This document shows positions 46,608 through 56,629 of a DNA stretch of 64,000 bases, one piece after another. This stretch comes from CAIWHR01 sp963830485 (GTDB taxonomy: Bacteria > Pseudomonadota > Gammaproteobacteria > Burkholderiales > Casimicrobiaceae), in contig CAWHNE010000009.1 in assembly GCA_963830485.1 (NCBI GenBank), positions 49,944 through 113,943 of the forward strand. Direction: 5' to 3'. Numbering within the stretch: the stretch's first letter is position 1; the number at the start of each line of letters is the position of its first letter. The notes beneath the pieces are model-generated. The model worked only from the letters and a program-made list of their open reading frames with translations, had not been told where the DNA came from and made no database searches. Made by a program: the position numbers and the translations under genes.

Positions 46608-48536
46608 ATGTGCGGCATCGTCGGAGTCTTTGACACACGCGGCCGTCGGGAGGTCAGCCGCGAGCTCGTGTCCCGCATGAACGAGGCGCAGCATCATCGC
46701 GGCCCGGACGAATGCGGATTGCACGTCGAGTCCGGTCTCGGGTTCGGACACCGGCGCCTATCGATCATCGATCTGTCGACGGGCCAGCAGCCGCTGTTCA
46801 ACGAGGACGGCAGTGTCGTCATCATCTACAACGGCGAAATCTACAACTACCAGTCGTTGATTCCGGAGCTGACAGCGCTCGGTCACACCTTTCGCACCCG
46901 CAGCGACACCGAGGTCATCGTTCACGCGTGGGAGGCCTGGGGGGAAGCGTGCGTGAAGCGCCTGCGCGGGATGTTTGCGTTCGCGCTCTGGGACCGCAAC
47001 CGTTCGACACTTTTTCTCGCCCGCGACCGTCTCGGCGTGAAGCCGCTCCACTATGCGCTCCTCGCTGACGGCACGTTCCTGTTCGGATCGGAGCTCAAGG
47101 CGCTGCTTGCCCACGGCGGGTTGCCACGGGAAATCGACCCCTGCGCGGTGGAGGAGTATTTCGCCCTGGGCTACGTGCCGGAGCCGCGCACGATTTTCAA
47201 AGGGGCGAAGAAGCTGCCGCCCGCGCACACACTGACTCTGCGCCGTGGCGCCCCGGTTCCTGAGCCCGTCGAGTATTGGGATCCTCGTTTCACACTCGAC
47301 CGGCGGCTGACGCTCGCCGATGCAACGGCAGAACTTTCGGCACGACTGCAGGAGTCCGTCCGCCTGCGGATGATCGCGGAGGTCCCGCTGGGGGCATTCC
47401 TGTCGGGAGGCGTCGACTCGAGCGCGGTGGTGGCAGCAATGGCCAACGTGTCTGCCGATCCGGTCAATACATGCTCGATCGCGTTTGGGGATCCGGCCTA
47501 CGACGAATCGCGCTATGCAATGCAGGTTGCCGAGCGGTACAAGACGCGCCATTTCGTCGACCGGGTCGAAAGCGAGGATTTCGACCTCATCGACGAGCTC
47601 TCCCGCACTTACGACGAACCCTACGCGGACAGTTCGGCGATACCGACCTACCGCGTCTGCCAGCTTGCACGCAGGCACGTGACCGTGGCGCTCTCGGGGG
47701 ACGGCGGGGACGAGAACTTTGGAGGATACCGGCGGTACCGGCTTCACCTCATGGAAGACCGGATGCGGGCGTTACTTCCGCTCGGCCTGCGACGCCCCTT
47801 GTTCGGTCTGCTCGGGCACGTGTACCCGAAGGCAGACTGGGCGCCGCGGATCTTCCGCGCCAAGTCGACGTTCGAGGCGCTCGGGCGGGATTCGGTCGAA
47901 GCCTACTTCCACGGCGTCTCGATTCTGCGCGACGGCATGCGTCGCCGGTTGTTCACCGACGCTTTCAGGGCGCAGTTGGGCGACTATAACGCGGTCGAGG
48001 TCTTCCATCGCCATGCGCGCAAGGCCGGAACCGAAGACCCGCTTGCGCTGGTTCAGTACCTGGATCTCAAGACGTATCTCGTCGGCGACATCAACACCAA
48101 GGTCGACCGCGCGAGCATGGCGCACTCGCTGGAGGTTCGCGAACCGTTGATGGACCACCCGCTCGTCGAGTGGCTGGCGACCTTGCCATCGTCGATGAAG
48201 GTGCACGGACAGGAAGGGAAGTGGCTGCTCAAGAAGGCGATGGAGTCGAGCCTGCCGCGCGAGGTCCTCTATCGGCCCAAGATGGGCTTCGCCGTGCCGC
48301 TCGAGCGATGGTTTCGTGGCCCGCTGCGCGAGCGCGTGCGCGAGGCACTGCTGGGCGAGCGGCTGGTGGGCACCGGATTCTTCGACCGGAATTACCTCCG
48401 CCACCTGGTCGACCAGCATGAATCCGGACTTCGCGACTACAGCTCGTCGCTCTGGTCGCTGCTCATGTTCGATGCATTTCTCCGCAATGTCATGGAGCGG
48501 AACGCCGGCGCCGGACTCCTCTACAAGGCCGCGTGA
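46608..48536 (+). CDS. XrtA/PEP-CTERM system amidotransferase (asparagine synthase-like)
   Basis: 642 residues. Cys2 (MCGIVGVFD) is the glutaminase nucleophile; HHRGPDECG, RRLSIIDLSTGQQPL and NGEIYNYQ follow. The synthetase half has the PP-loop SGGVDSSAVVAAM and GDGGDENFGGYRRYR, then KVDRASMAHSLEVREPLMDH. It uses glutamine and ATP to amidate an acceptor; in XrtA loci (TIGR03108) the target is probably a sugar carboxylate such as uronic acid rather than aspartate. That fits the nucleotide-sugar dehydrogenase at 52.9 kb. The substrate is inferred. Confidence 0.92.
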   Translation: MCGIVGVFDTRGRREVSRELVSRMNEAQHHRGPDECGLHVESGLGFGHRRLSIIDLSTGQQPLFNEDGSVVIIYNGEIYNYQSLIPELTALGHTFRTRSDTEVIVHAWEAWGEACVKRLRGMFAFALWDRNRSTLFLARDRLGVKPLHYALLADGTFLFGSELKALLAHGGLPREIDPCAVEEYFALGYVPEPRTIFKGAKKLPPAHTLTLRRGAPVPEPVEYWDPRFTLDRRLTLADATAELSARLQESVRLRMIAEVPLGAFLSGGVDSSAVVAAMANVSADPVNTCSIAFGDPAYDESRYAMQVAERYKTRHFVDRVESEDFDLIDELSRTYDEPYADSSAIPTYRVCQLARRHVTVALSGDGGDENFGGYRRYRLHLMEDRMRALLPLGLRRPLFGLLGHVYPKADWAPRIFRAKSTFEALGRDSVEAYFHGVSILRDGMRRRLFTDAFRAQLGDYNAVEVFHRHARKAGTEDPLALVQYLDLKTYLVGDINTKVDRASMAHSLEVREPLMDHPLVEWLATLPSSMKVHGQEGKWLLKKAMESSLPREVLYRPKMGFAVPLERWFRGPLRERVREALLGERLVGTGFFDRNYLRHLVDQHESGLRDYSSSLWSLLMFDAFLRNVMERNAGAGLLYKAA

Positions 48537-48539
48537 ATC

Positions 48540-49787
48540 GTGGCCTTGCGCATCCTTCACATCCTCGATCACTCGCTTCCGTTGCACAGCGGCTATTCGT
48601 TCCGGACGATCGCCATCCTGCGCGAACAGCGCGCGCTCGGCTGGGAAACACTTCAGCTCACGACGCCGCGGCACGGGACGATCGCGGCGGACGTGGAGGA
48701 AGTCGATGGTTGGCGCTTTCATCGCACGCCCATGCGGCGAAACCCGCTGTCCCGTGTGCCGGGCGCGATCTACGTCCAGGAGATGGCTGCCACTGAGCGC
48801 CGAATCGCCGAATTGTCGGAAACGTTTCGCCCGGACATCCTGCACGCGCATTCGCCTGTATTGAATGCGCTGCCGGCGTTGTGGGTCGGACGCAGCCGCC
48901 GGATTCCCGTGGTGTACGAGGTTCGCGCGCTTTGGGAAGATGCGGCGACTGATCACGGCACGACGACGGCGCGCAGCGTTCGGTACCGCGCATCCCGTGC
49001 ACTCGAAACGTTCGCGCTGCGCCACGCGGACCACGTCACGACCATCTGCGAGGGCCTGCGCAACGAGATCGCTGCGCGCGGGATTGCCCGCGACCGCATC
49101 ACCGTCATCCCGAATGCGGTGGACACGAGTGAGTTCCGCTTCGGTGCAGAGAGCGACCCGGCACTTCGGAACAAGCTCGGACTCGAGGGCAAGACCGTGG
49201 TCGGCTTCGCCGGCTCCTTCTACGCGTACGAAGGGCTCGATCTTCTCATCGAGGCCGTCGCCCTGCTGGCCCCGCGTCGGCCGGATCTCCGCGTGCTGCT
49301 CGTCGGCGGCGGCCCCCAGGAACAGGCACTGGGGGCGCTCGCGCGTGAGCGCGGACTTTCCGATCGGGTGATATTCGCGGGGCGCGTTCCGCATGCCGAC
49401 GTGCAGCGCTATTATCAGCTCATCGACGTCCTTGCCTATCCGCGGCGCCGCATGCGGCTCACAGAGATCGTCACGCCGCTGAAGCCGCTCGAAGCGATGG
49501 CCCAGGGGCGCATGTTCGTGGCTTCCGACGTGGGCGGTCATCGCGAACTCGTCCGGGATGGCGAGACCGGTTTCCTGTTCCCGGCGGGCGACGCAGACGC
49601 GCTGGCGCAAACGATCGAATCGGTTCTCGAACGGACCGGAGAGTGGCCCCGAATTCAAGAGCAGGCCCGGCGGTTCGTCGAAACCGAGCGCACGTGGGCC
49701 CACAGCGTCGCGCGCTATGCGGATGTGTACGCCGCGCTGTGTCCGGCGTCCGCAACCGACCACGCGCTCTCGACCCGCGGGGAATGA
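48540..49787 (+). CDS. XrtA/PEP-CTERM system GT4 glycosyltransferase (TIGR04063 type)
   Basis: 415 residues from GTG 48540, three bases after the amidotransferase stop. It begins MALRILHILDHSLPLHSGYS, the diagnostic start of this subfamily, then RPDILHAHSPVLNALPAL, VVYEVRALWEDAATDHG, VIPNAVDTSEF, GFAGSFYAYEGLDLLIEAV and LKPLEAMAQGRMFVASDVGG. A cytosolic GT-B enzyme using a nucleotide sugar. Confidence 0.9.
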   Translation: MALRILHILDHSLPLHSGYSFRTIAILREQRALGWETLQLTTPRHGTIAADVEEVDGWRFHRTPMRRNPLSRVPGAIYVQEMAATERRIAELSETFRPDILHAHSPVLNALPALWVGRSRRIPVVYEVRALWEDAATDHGTTTARSVRYRASRALETFALRHADHVTTICEGLRNEIAARGIARDRITVIPNAVDTSEFRFGAESDPALRNKLGLEGKTVVGFAGSFYAYEGLDLLIEAVALLAPRRPDLRVLLVGGGPQEQALGALARERGLSDRVIFAGRVPHADVQRYYQLIDVLAYPRRRMRLTEIVTPLKPLEAMAQGRMFVASDVGGHRELVRDGETGFLFPAGDADALAQTIESVLERTGEWPRIQEQARRFVETERTWAHSVARYADVYAALCPASATDHALSTRGE

Positions 49788-49794
49788 CAGCGCC

Positions 49795-51720
49795 GTGTGC
49801 GGCATCCATGGAATCTTGCAGCTCGACGGATCCCCTGCGGCCGCGGAGGCGCTGCAGGCGATGGGGCGGGTCACGATCCATCGTGGCCCGGACGACGAGG
49901 GTGCCCACGCTGATGGCCCGCTGGCATTCGGAATGCGGCGGCTGTCGATCATCGACCTCGCAGGCGGGCACCAGCCGCTCTCGAACGAGGATGGCACGCT
50001 GTGGCTGGTCGCAAACGGCGAAATCTACAATTACCAGGCGTTGCGGCGCGAATTGGCCGCGCAGGGACATCGGTTCAAGACGGGCTCGGACTGCGAGACG
50101 ATTCTTCACCTCTACGAGGAACACGGCGACGATTGCGTGCAGCATCTGAACGGCATGTACGCATTCGCACTGTGGGATGCGCGCCGCCGCCGATTGCTCA
50201 TTGGTCGCGATCGGCTGGGCATCAAGCCGATCTACCTGTGCAGCGACGGAAAGCGGCTGTTGTTCGCCAGCGAGGCCAAGGCGATTCTCGCGGTGCCCGG
50301 TGTCAAGGCGGAGCTCGACCCGGCCGCGCTGTCCTCGTACCTCGCCCTGGGCTATGTGCCGGCGCCGCAGTCGATCTTCCGCGGCATCCGCAAGCTTCCG
50401 CCGGCGACGCTGCTGGTCGCCGAAGGCGGCCGCGTCGAGGAGCGGCGCTACTGGCGCGTGCCCGGGGACGTCGATCGCGCGCTTTCCGAGGATGAGTGGG
50501 TCGCGCGCTTGCGTGCGCGGCTCGAGGAATCGGTGCGGATGCAAATGGTGAGCGACGTGCCGATCGGCGCCTTCCTTTCCGGGGGTGTCGATTCGAGCGC
50601 CGTCGTTGCGTTCATGTCGGCGCACAGCGATCGGCCGGTCAAGACCTACGCGATCGGGTTCGGGGGTGGCGACGCGGAGGCCTACTACAACGAGCTGCCC
50701 TATGCGCGTCAGGTCGCGCAGCGATTCCGAACGGATCATCACGAGATTCTCGTTCGCCCCGATGTCGTCTCCCTGCTGCCTCGACTTCTCTGGCACATGG
50801 ACGAGCCGATCGCCGACACCGCGTTCATCACCACCTATCTGGTGTCGGAATTCGCGCGTCGCGATGTCACCGTGATTCTTTCCGGCGTGGGCGGGGACGA
50901 GCTCTTCGGCGGCTACCGCAGGTATCTCGGCAACCATTACCAGGCGTATTTCGGGCGGCTGCCGGCGGGGCTGCGGCGTGCGGCGCTCGCGCTCGGCGAG
51001 AAACTGCCGAGCGACCGCCACTCGCCGCTGCTCAACGCGATGCGTCTCGCGAAGGGCTTTCTCTCGACGGCGGGCTTGCCGTTCGAGGAGCGATATCGGT
51101 CCTACGTGCAGGTCTTCTCCGCCGACGTCGCGGCGCAGCTGCTGCGTGAGCGGTGCGCCACCGAGAGGGATGCACTGACCGACGCCTTCCACGCGGCGAC
51201 GAGTGCCGATGACCTGAACCGGATGCTCAGCGTGGATGCGGACACGCAGCTCCCCGACGATCTTCTGCTGCTCACCGACAAGATGAGCATGGCGGTGTCG
51301 CTCGAGTGCCGCGTGCCTCTGCTGGACCATGAGCTGGTCGAGCTCGCCGCGCGAGTGCCGGCAGGCGTGAAGATCCGCGGCGGCCGTCTGAAGCACCTGA
51401 TGAAGGCTTCGCTCAAGGGCCTGCTGCCCGAAGGCATCCTGACGCGGAAGAAGCGCGGCTTCGGCACCCCCATGGGCGCCTGGCTCAAGGGCGACCTTGC
51501 GCCGTTGGTGCGCTACCTGTTGTCGGAGGATGCGGTCAAGGTCCGCGGGCTCTTCCGGTACCCGGAGATCGGGCGCCTCATCGCGGCGCACGAGGCCAAC
51601 AGGCTGGACGGCACCGATCAGCTGCTGGCTTTGCTCAATCTCGAAATCTGGGCACGCATCTATCTCGACCAGCGCGCCCCGGCCGACGTGGCGGACGAAC
51701 TGAAGGCGGTGACGCCGTGA
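49795..51720 (+). CDS. Second asparagine synthase-like amidotransferase
   Basis: 641 residues from GTG 49795, chosen because it places the nucleophile Cys at position 2 (VCGIHGILQL). Motifs: HRGPDDEGAHADG, RRLSIIDLAGGHQPLSNEDG, NGEIYNYQALRREL, PP-loop SGGVDSSAVVAFM, GVGGDELFGGYRRYLG and LLTDKMSMAVSLECRVPLLD. A diverged paralogue of the amidotransferase at 46.6 kb, with the same length and architecture. Two such enzymes in one locus suggest two amidation steps or acceptors. The GTG of the next gene overlaps its stop. Confidence 0.92.
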   Translation: MCGIHGILQLDGSPAAAEALQAMGRVTIHRGPDDEGAHADGPLAFGMRRLSIIDLAGGHQPLSNEDGTLWLVANGEIYNYQALRRELAAQGHRFKTGSDCETILHLYEEHGDDCVQHLNGMYAFALWDARRRRLLIGRDRLGIKPIYLCSDGKRLLFASEAKAILAVPGVKAELDPAALSSYLALGYVPAPQSIFRGIRKLPPATLLVAEGGRVEERRYWRVPGDVDRALSEDEWVARLRARLEESVRMQMVSDVPIGAFLSGGVDSSAVVAFMSAHSDRPVKTYAIGFGGGDAEAYYNELPYARQVAQRFRTDHHEILVRPDVVSLLPRLLWHMDEPIADTAFITTYLVSEFARRDVTVILSGVGGDELFGGYRRYLGNHYQAYFGRLPAGLRRAALALGEKLPSDRHSPLLNAMRLAKGFLSTAGLPFEERYRSYVQVFSADVAAQLLRERCATERDALTDAFHAATSADDLNRMLSVDADTQLPDDLLLLTDKMSMAVSLECRVPLLDHELVELAARVPAGVKIRGGRLKHLMKASLKGLLPEGILTRKKRGFGTPMGAWLKGDLAPLVRYLLSEDAVKVRGLFRYPEIGRLIAAHEANRLDGTDQLLALLNLEIWARIYLDQRAPADVADELKAVTP

Positions 51721-52911
51721 AGGTGCTCTACATCTGCCATCGCTTTCCGTATCCGCCGAAGCGGGGCGGCAAGATCCGCCCGTTCAACATGATCAGGCAC
51801 CTGTCCGCGAGCCATGACGTCTACGTCGCCTCGCTCGTGCGGTCGGAGCAGGAGGCGAAGGAGGGGGAGGGGTTGGCGCAGTACTGCTGCGCACTACGAA
51901 ATGGGGCGCGTGCGCAACCCCGTCCAGGCATTGCGAATGATCGGCAGGCTGCCCACGCCGACGCCTTCGTCGATGGGATTCTTCTACTCGCCGCAGGTCG
52001 AACGCAGCGTGCGCGAGATGGTGGCGGAGCGGACGTTCGACCTCATCTTTGTTCACTGCTCATCGGTCGCCCAGTACGTCGAAGGCGTGCGGGGCATTCC
52101 CAAGATCCTCGACTTCGGCGACATGGACTCGCAGAAGTGGCTCGACTACGCGCGGTTCAAGCCGTTCCCGCTTTCGCTTGGTTACAGGCTCGAAGGATTG
52201 AAGCTCCAGCGCGAGGAGAAGCGGCTCGCCTCCTGCTTTGACCTTTGCACCGCGACGACGCGCGCCGAGTGGGAGACGCTCGAGAGCTACGGGACGAGTG
52301 TTCCATCGGACTGGTTTCCGAACGGTGTCGACAGTGAATATTTCGCACCGTCGGACGAGGCCTACGACCCCGATACGATCGCGTTCGTCGGCCGCATGGA
52401 TTACTACCCGAACCAGGAGTGCATGTTCGACTTCTGTGCGAGTACGCTGCCGCTTCTGAGAGCGCGGCGGCCGAGCCTCAAACTCCTGATCGTGGGCGCG
52501 GACCCGTCCCCGGCCGTGCAGCGACTAGGGAAGCTTCCAGGCGTCATCGTGACGGGATCCGTTCCGGACGTGCGGCCGTACCTGCGGCGTTCCGCGCTGA
52601 TGGTTGCGCCGCTGAACATCGCGCGCGGCACGCAGAACAAGATTCTCGAGGCGATGGCAATGGGCGTTCCGGTCGTCACGAGCCGAATCGCGGCCGGTGG
52701 CGTCGACGCGTCGGGCCCGGCGCATTTCCTCGTCGCTTCCACGCCCGAGGAGTACGCGAGCGCAATCCTGCAGGTCATCGAGGATCCGGTGGAGCGCAGG
52801 CGATTGGCGCTGGCAGGCCGCGCGCGAATGCTATCGCATCACGCGTGGGAGCGATCGATGCAGCGCCTCGACGGTATCATCGAACGCTGTCTTTCCGGAA
52901 ATCGCCGCTAG
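51717..52911 (+). CDS. XrtA/PEP-CTERM system sugar transferase (TIGR03087 type; one frameshift)
   Basis: GTG 51717 overlaps the upstream stop. It begins MKVLYICHRFPYPPKRGGKI and RPFNMIRHLSASHDVYVASL, diagnostic for this family. A +1 near 51888 interrupts the protein, which resumes HYEMGRVRNPVQALRMIGR, then SVAQYVEGVRGIPKILDFGD, DWFPNGVDSEYFAPSDEAYD, FVGRMDYYPNQECMFDFC and ILEAMAMGVPVVTSRIAAGG. The rebuilt length is about 397 residues. GT-B glycosyltransferase of the exopolysaccharide pathway. Only one shift, so likely intact in the organism. Confidence 0.87.
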
Positions 52912-52948
52912 GGCACGCGGCGCTCCGAAGAACAACAAGGAATCGACC

Positions 52949-54266
52949 ATGGATATCAGCATCTTCGGTCTGGGGTACGTGGGCGCGGTTTCGCTCGCCT
53001 GCCTCGCGCGCGATGGGCATCGCGTCGTCGGCGTGGACGTCGATCAGACCAAACTCGACCTCATCGCGGCCGGCAAGACGCCGGTGGTCGAGGAGGGCAT
53101 GGTGCAGCTCATGTCGAGCGCCGTCGCGAGCGGAAGGGTCGCCGTGACCCGCGACACGCGCGACGCGGTGATGCGAACGGATCTGTCGCTCATCTGCGTC
53201 GGCACTCCGTCGGCGCCGAACGGCAGCCAGGATCAGACGGCGATGCTGCGGACTCGCCAAGGATCTCGGGGCCGCGATGCGCGAGAAGACTGCGCCGCAT
53301 GTGTTCGTGTTCCGATCGACGCTCGTTCCCGGCACCGTCGAGGACGTGCTGCGTCCCATCATCGAGGCCGAGTCCGGCAAGAAGGAGGGCGTGGATTTCC
53401 ACGTCTGCTTCCAGCCGGAATTCCTGCGCGAGGGCTCGTCGATCCGTGACTACGACAAGCCGCCGTTCACGGTCGTGGGCGCCAATACGCCGGCGCCGGC
53501 GGACAAGCTGCGGGAACTCTTCGGCCATCTGCCGTGCGAATTCATCACGACCTCGGTCCGTTCCGCGGAAATGGTCAAGTACTGCTGCAATAATTTCCAC
53601 GCGCTGAAGATCACGTTCGCCAACGAGACGGCGAGGCTGTGCGAGGCGCTCGGCGTCGACCCCTTCGAGGTCATGGACCTTGTCGGCAAGGATCGCCAGC
53701 TCAACATCTCCACCGCGTATCTCAAGCCGGGCTTCGCCTTCGGCGGTTCGTGCCTGCCGAAGGAGTTGCGAGCGACGATGCATCTCGCCAAGATGCGCGA
53801 CGTGGACCTGCCCATGCACGGCGGGATCATGCCGTCGAACCGCAGCCACATCGACCACGCCATCGCCAAGGTCATGGCCACGGGCAAGCGCAGGATCGGC
53901 ATGATCGGCCTATCGTTCAAGGTCGGCACCGACGACCTGCGCGAAAGCCCGCTGGTTCTGCTGGCCGAGCACTTCATCGGCAAGGGCTTGTCACTGCTCG
54001 TCTACGATCCAGAAGTGCATTTGTCCAACCTGCTCGGCGCGAATCGCCGATTCATCGAGCAACACGTGCCGCACATCGGGCAATTGCTGCGTCGGGACAT
54101 CGCCGAGGTTGTCGCAGCCTCCGATGTTCTGGTGGTCGGGCTGAACGACGCCGCGACGGTCGCCGCGCTACACGAGCACGCGCGGCCCGATCACCTCGTG
54201 CTCGATCTGGTGGGGATCGCCCGCCGGCCGGCATTGCGGGCGGAGTATGCAGGATTGTGCTGGTAA
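52949..54266 (+). CDS. Nucleotide-sugar dehydrogenase, GDP-mannose 6-dehydrogenase-like (one frameshift)
   Basis: Starts MDISIFGLGYVGAVSLACLA (NAD-binding GXGXXG). A +1 near 53248 (CGG-A-CTC) separates the first 100 residues from the rest: HVFVFRSTLVPGTVEDVL, CFQPEFLREGSSIRDYDKPP, the central helix KYCCNNFHALKITFANETAR, catalytic Cys in FGGSCLPKELRATM, and GMIGLSFKVGTDDLRESPLV. These fit the AlgD/GMD subgroup better than UDP-glucose dehydrogenase. It oxidises a hexose C6 to a uronate, a possible acceptor for the amidotransferases. About 438 residues when joined. Confidence 0.88.
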
Positions 54267-54269
54267 GCG

Positions 54270-55244
54270 ATGACTGCCGGCATTGGCGCCACCGTGATCG
54301 CGCTCGCCGCCTTGCTGGCGGTGGTGCTTTGGTGGGTGCGTCGCCCGACCGAGGCCGTCCGGTTGCGAAATGCGCTGCGGCTGCAACCCAGTCACGAGGA
54401 GGACTTCACCTGGGTGCCCCCGCATTTTCCGCCGGGCTTCGCCGTTGAGCGTCGAGAGCCGGGCAGCGAGTGGAGCGAGATCATCGCCTCGCTCGGCATC
54501 GAAGCGATTCCAGGCGACTGGGCCAAGGCACTGGCGCTCGCTGGCCACCTGACCGAGCGCGCCGAAGACAAGGGGCCGGTGCGGGCCGACCCCATGACGA
54601 CCTATCACGCGATCCGGGCCGGGCACGGATACTGCGCCGACTTTGTCAAGGTCTTCCTGGTTCTCGCGCATGCTGCCGGCTTGGTCGCGCGACAGTGGGC
54701 ATTCTCGTTCGATGGGTTCGGTGGCCATGGGCATACCGTCGTCGAGCTTTACGATCGGGAGCGCGAACGTTGGCTGCTCCTCGACGTGTTCAACAATTTC
54801 CACGTTGTCGATGCGACAAGTGGCGAGCCGCTGGGTGCGCTCGAGTATCGAGACGCCCTGCTCGGGCGGCGAGGGACCGCGCTGATGCGTCCCAACGGTC
54901 CGGGTCGGCTCGGTTTCGTCCACGAGCACAAGGCGCTGGAGTACTACCGGCGCGGTATCCAACAATGGTACTTGCATTGGGGAAACGCGACCCTCTCCTG
55001 TTACGCCAATCCCCTCGTGCGCGCGACGGGAAGGATATCGCCTTCGTTGACGGCCGCGGTCGCCAACGTCGTCGGCGCGCAACCGGCCATTCGGATATAC
55101 GAGACTCCGGACAACGTCGCAGAGGTCCGGACGATGTTCGCGCTACGGCATCGACTTTGGTGGACATTGATTGGCATCGCGGTCCTGACAGCGCTGCTCG
55201 GCCTTCAGCTGCTGTTAGGTCCATCATGGCGAATGAGGGGCTGA
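54270..55244 (+). CDS. Transglutaminase-like membrane protein in the XrtA locus
   Basis: 324 residues. One N-terminal membrane segment (about 4-23) and one C-terminal segment (about 297-318) bracket a soluble domain. Candidate papain-like triad: Cys122 in GHGYCADFVKVFLVLAHAAG, His155 in GFGGHGHTVVELYD and Asp172 in WLLLDVFNNFHVV, the spacing and context of transglutaminase-core domains. The rest has no motif I recognise. It lies four bases after the dehydrogenase. A possible protein- or glycan-linking or cleaving enzyme at the periplasmic membrane face; topology and activity are inferred. Confidence 0.72.
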   Translation: MTAGIGATVIALAALLAVVLWWVRRPTEAVRLRNALRLQPSHEEDFTWVPPHFPPGFAVERREPGSEWSEIIASLGIEAIPGDWAKALALAGHLTERAEDKGPVRADPMTTYHAIRAGHGYCADFVKVFLVLAHAAGLVARQWAFSFDGFGGHGHTVVELYDRERERWLLLDVFNNFHVVDATSGEPLGALEYRDALLGRRGTALMRPNGPGRLGFVHEHKALEYYRRGIQQWYLHWGNATLSCYANPLVRATGRISPSLTAAVANVVGAQPAIRIYETPDNVAEVRTMFALRHRLWWTLIGIAVLTALLGLQLLLGPSWRMRG

Positions 55245-55390
55245 GAATGCCGCAAGCGCGTGAGCCTGCGGGAATGGTGACACCAGCGCGTGAGAGCATT
55301 GTTCGTCGCTCGACGATTGGATCGCCGCTTTCACATCGCGATAGCCGGGCGAAGTCCGACCAATGCGCCCGGGTTGCCGTCGGGGCGACG

Positions 55391-56629
55391 ATGACGCTCC
55401 CGCGGATCGTGGTGCTCTCTTCACTGTTCCCCAGCGTCGCCCAGCCCACAGCCGGGCTCTTCATAAGGGAGCGAATGTTTCGGGTTGCGCGCACACTGCC
55501 GCTCGTCGTTGTCTCGCCTCAGCCCTGGTTCCCCTTTCAAGGATTGATCCGGCGCCTGCACCCGCAATACCGACCCGAAACGGCGGCACATGAAGTTCAG
55601 AATGGGGTCGACGTCTACTTTCCGCGGTTTTTCGCGATTCCGGGCGTCCTGCGGCGACTCGATGGATTCTTCATGGCGCTGGGTTGCGTTCCGACCCTCC
55701 GGCGCTTGCGGAGAACCTTCGCCTTCACGCTGATCGATGCGCACTTTGCCTATCCAAGCGGTTATGCGGCCGGTCTCCTGGGACGTTGGTTCAGCGTGCC
55801 GGTCACAATCACGCTGCGCGGCACCGAGCCGTCACACTTGCGGCGCCGAGCCCTGCGAGGTCGGGTCGTATCGGGACTGCGACGCGCGTCCCGCGTCTTC
55901 GCCGTATCGGATTCGCTCCGGCAGATCGCGATCGGGTTGGGTGTGCCGACTGCCAAGACCTGTGTCATCGGTAACGGCGTCGACCTTGGCAAGTTCAGGC
56001 CGATACCGCGGCAAGTGGCCCGGTCCCAGCTCGGAATTTCAATTCCTGATGATGCGCCGGTGCTGATTTCCGTCGGCGGCCTGGTGGAACGAAAGGGATT
56101 TCATCGGGTGATCGACGCGATCCCGCGCCTGCTCGAGCGCTTTCCGAACCTGCGATATCTGGTTGTCGGCGGCCCGAGTCCCGAAGGCGACCTCTCCGCG
56201 GAGCTTCGGGCGCAGGTCGCACGCCTTGGACTCGAGCCGCAGGTTGTCTTCGTCGGGACGGTTGTTCCCGAGCGGTTGCACGTTCTTCTCAGTGCGGCTG
56301 ATGTATTCGTTCTGGCAACGCGAAACGAAGGCTGGGCCAATGTGTTTCTCGAGGCAATGGCCTGCGGCTTGCCGGTAGTCACCACGAACGTCGGCGGGAA
56401 CGCCGAAGTCGTCTGTGCCCCGTCCTTGGGCATCGTCGTTCCGTTCGGCGACAAGGCGAAACTGGAGGAGGCAATCGAACGGGCGTTGTCGATTTCGTGG
56501 GATCGCGATGCGATCGTCGCCTATGCTCGGTCCAACGAATGGGAACGACGTATCGATCTGCTCGTAGGGGAGTTATCGCTCGTCGCCGATCCGCCCAGCG
56601 CAACGAAGGGCGTGGCCGTAAATGCGTGA
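55391..56629 (+). CDS. Glycosyltransferase family 4 protein
   Basis: 412 residues from ATG 55391. The open frame upstream overlaps the transglutaminase-like gene and lacks family similarity. GT-B motifs: VVLSSLFPSVAQPTAGLFIR, DAHFAYPSGYAAGLL, TLRGTEPSHLRRR, VIGNGVDLGKFRPI, SVGGLVERKGFHRVIDAIP, and EGWANVFLEAMACGLPVVTT. Probably adds a sugar to the exopolysaccharide repeat unit. The 3' end overlaps the CapK-like gene by eight bases. Confidence 0.9.
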   Translation: MTLPRIVVLSSLFPSVAQPTAGLFIRERMFRVARTLPLVVVSPQPWFPFQGLIRRLHPQYRPETAAHEVQNGVDVYFPRFFAIPGVLRRLDGFFMALGCVPTLRRLRRTFAFTLIDAHFAYPSGYAAGLLGRWFSVPVTITLRGTEPSHLRRRALRGRVVSGLRRASRVFAVSDSLRQIAIGLGVPTAKTCVIGNGVDLGKFRPIPRQVARSQLGISIPDDAPVLISVGGLVERKGFHRVIDAIPRLLERFPNLRYLVVGGPSPEGDLSAELRAQVARLGLEPQVVFVGTVVPERLHVLLSAADVFVLATRNEGWANVFLEAMACGLPVVTTNVGGNAEVVCAPSLGIVVPFGDKAKLEEAIERALSISWDRDAIVAYARSNEWERRIDLLVGELSLVADPPSATKGVAVNA

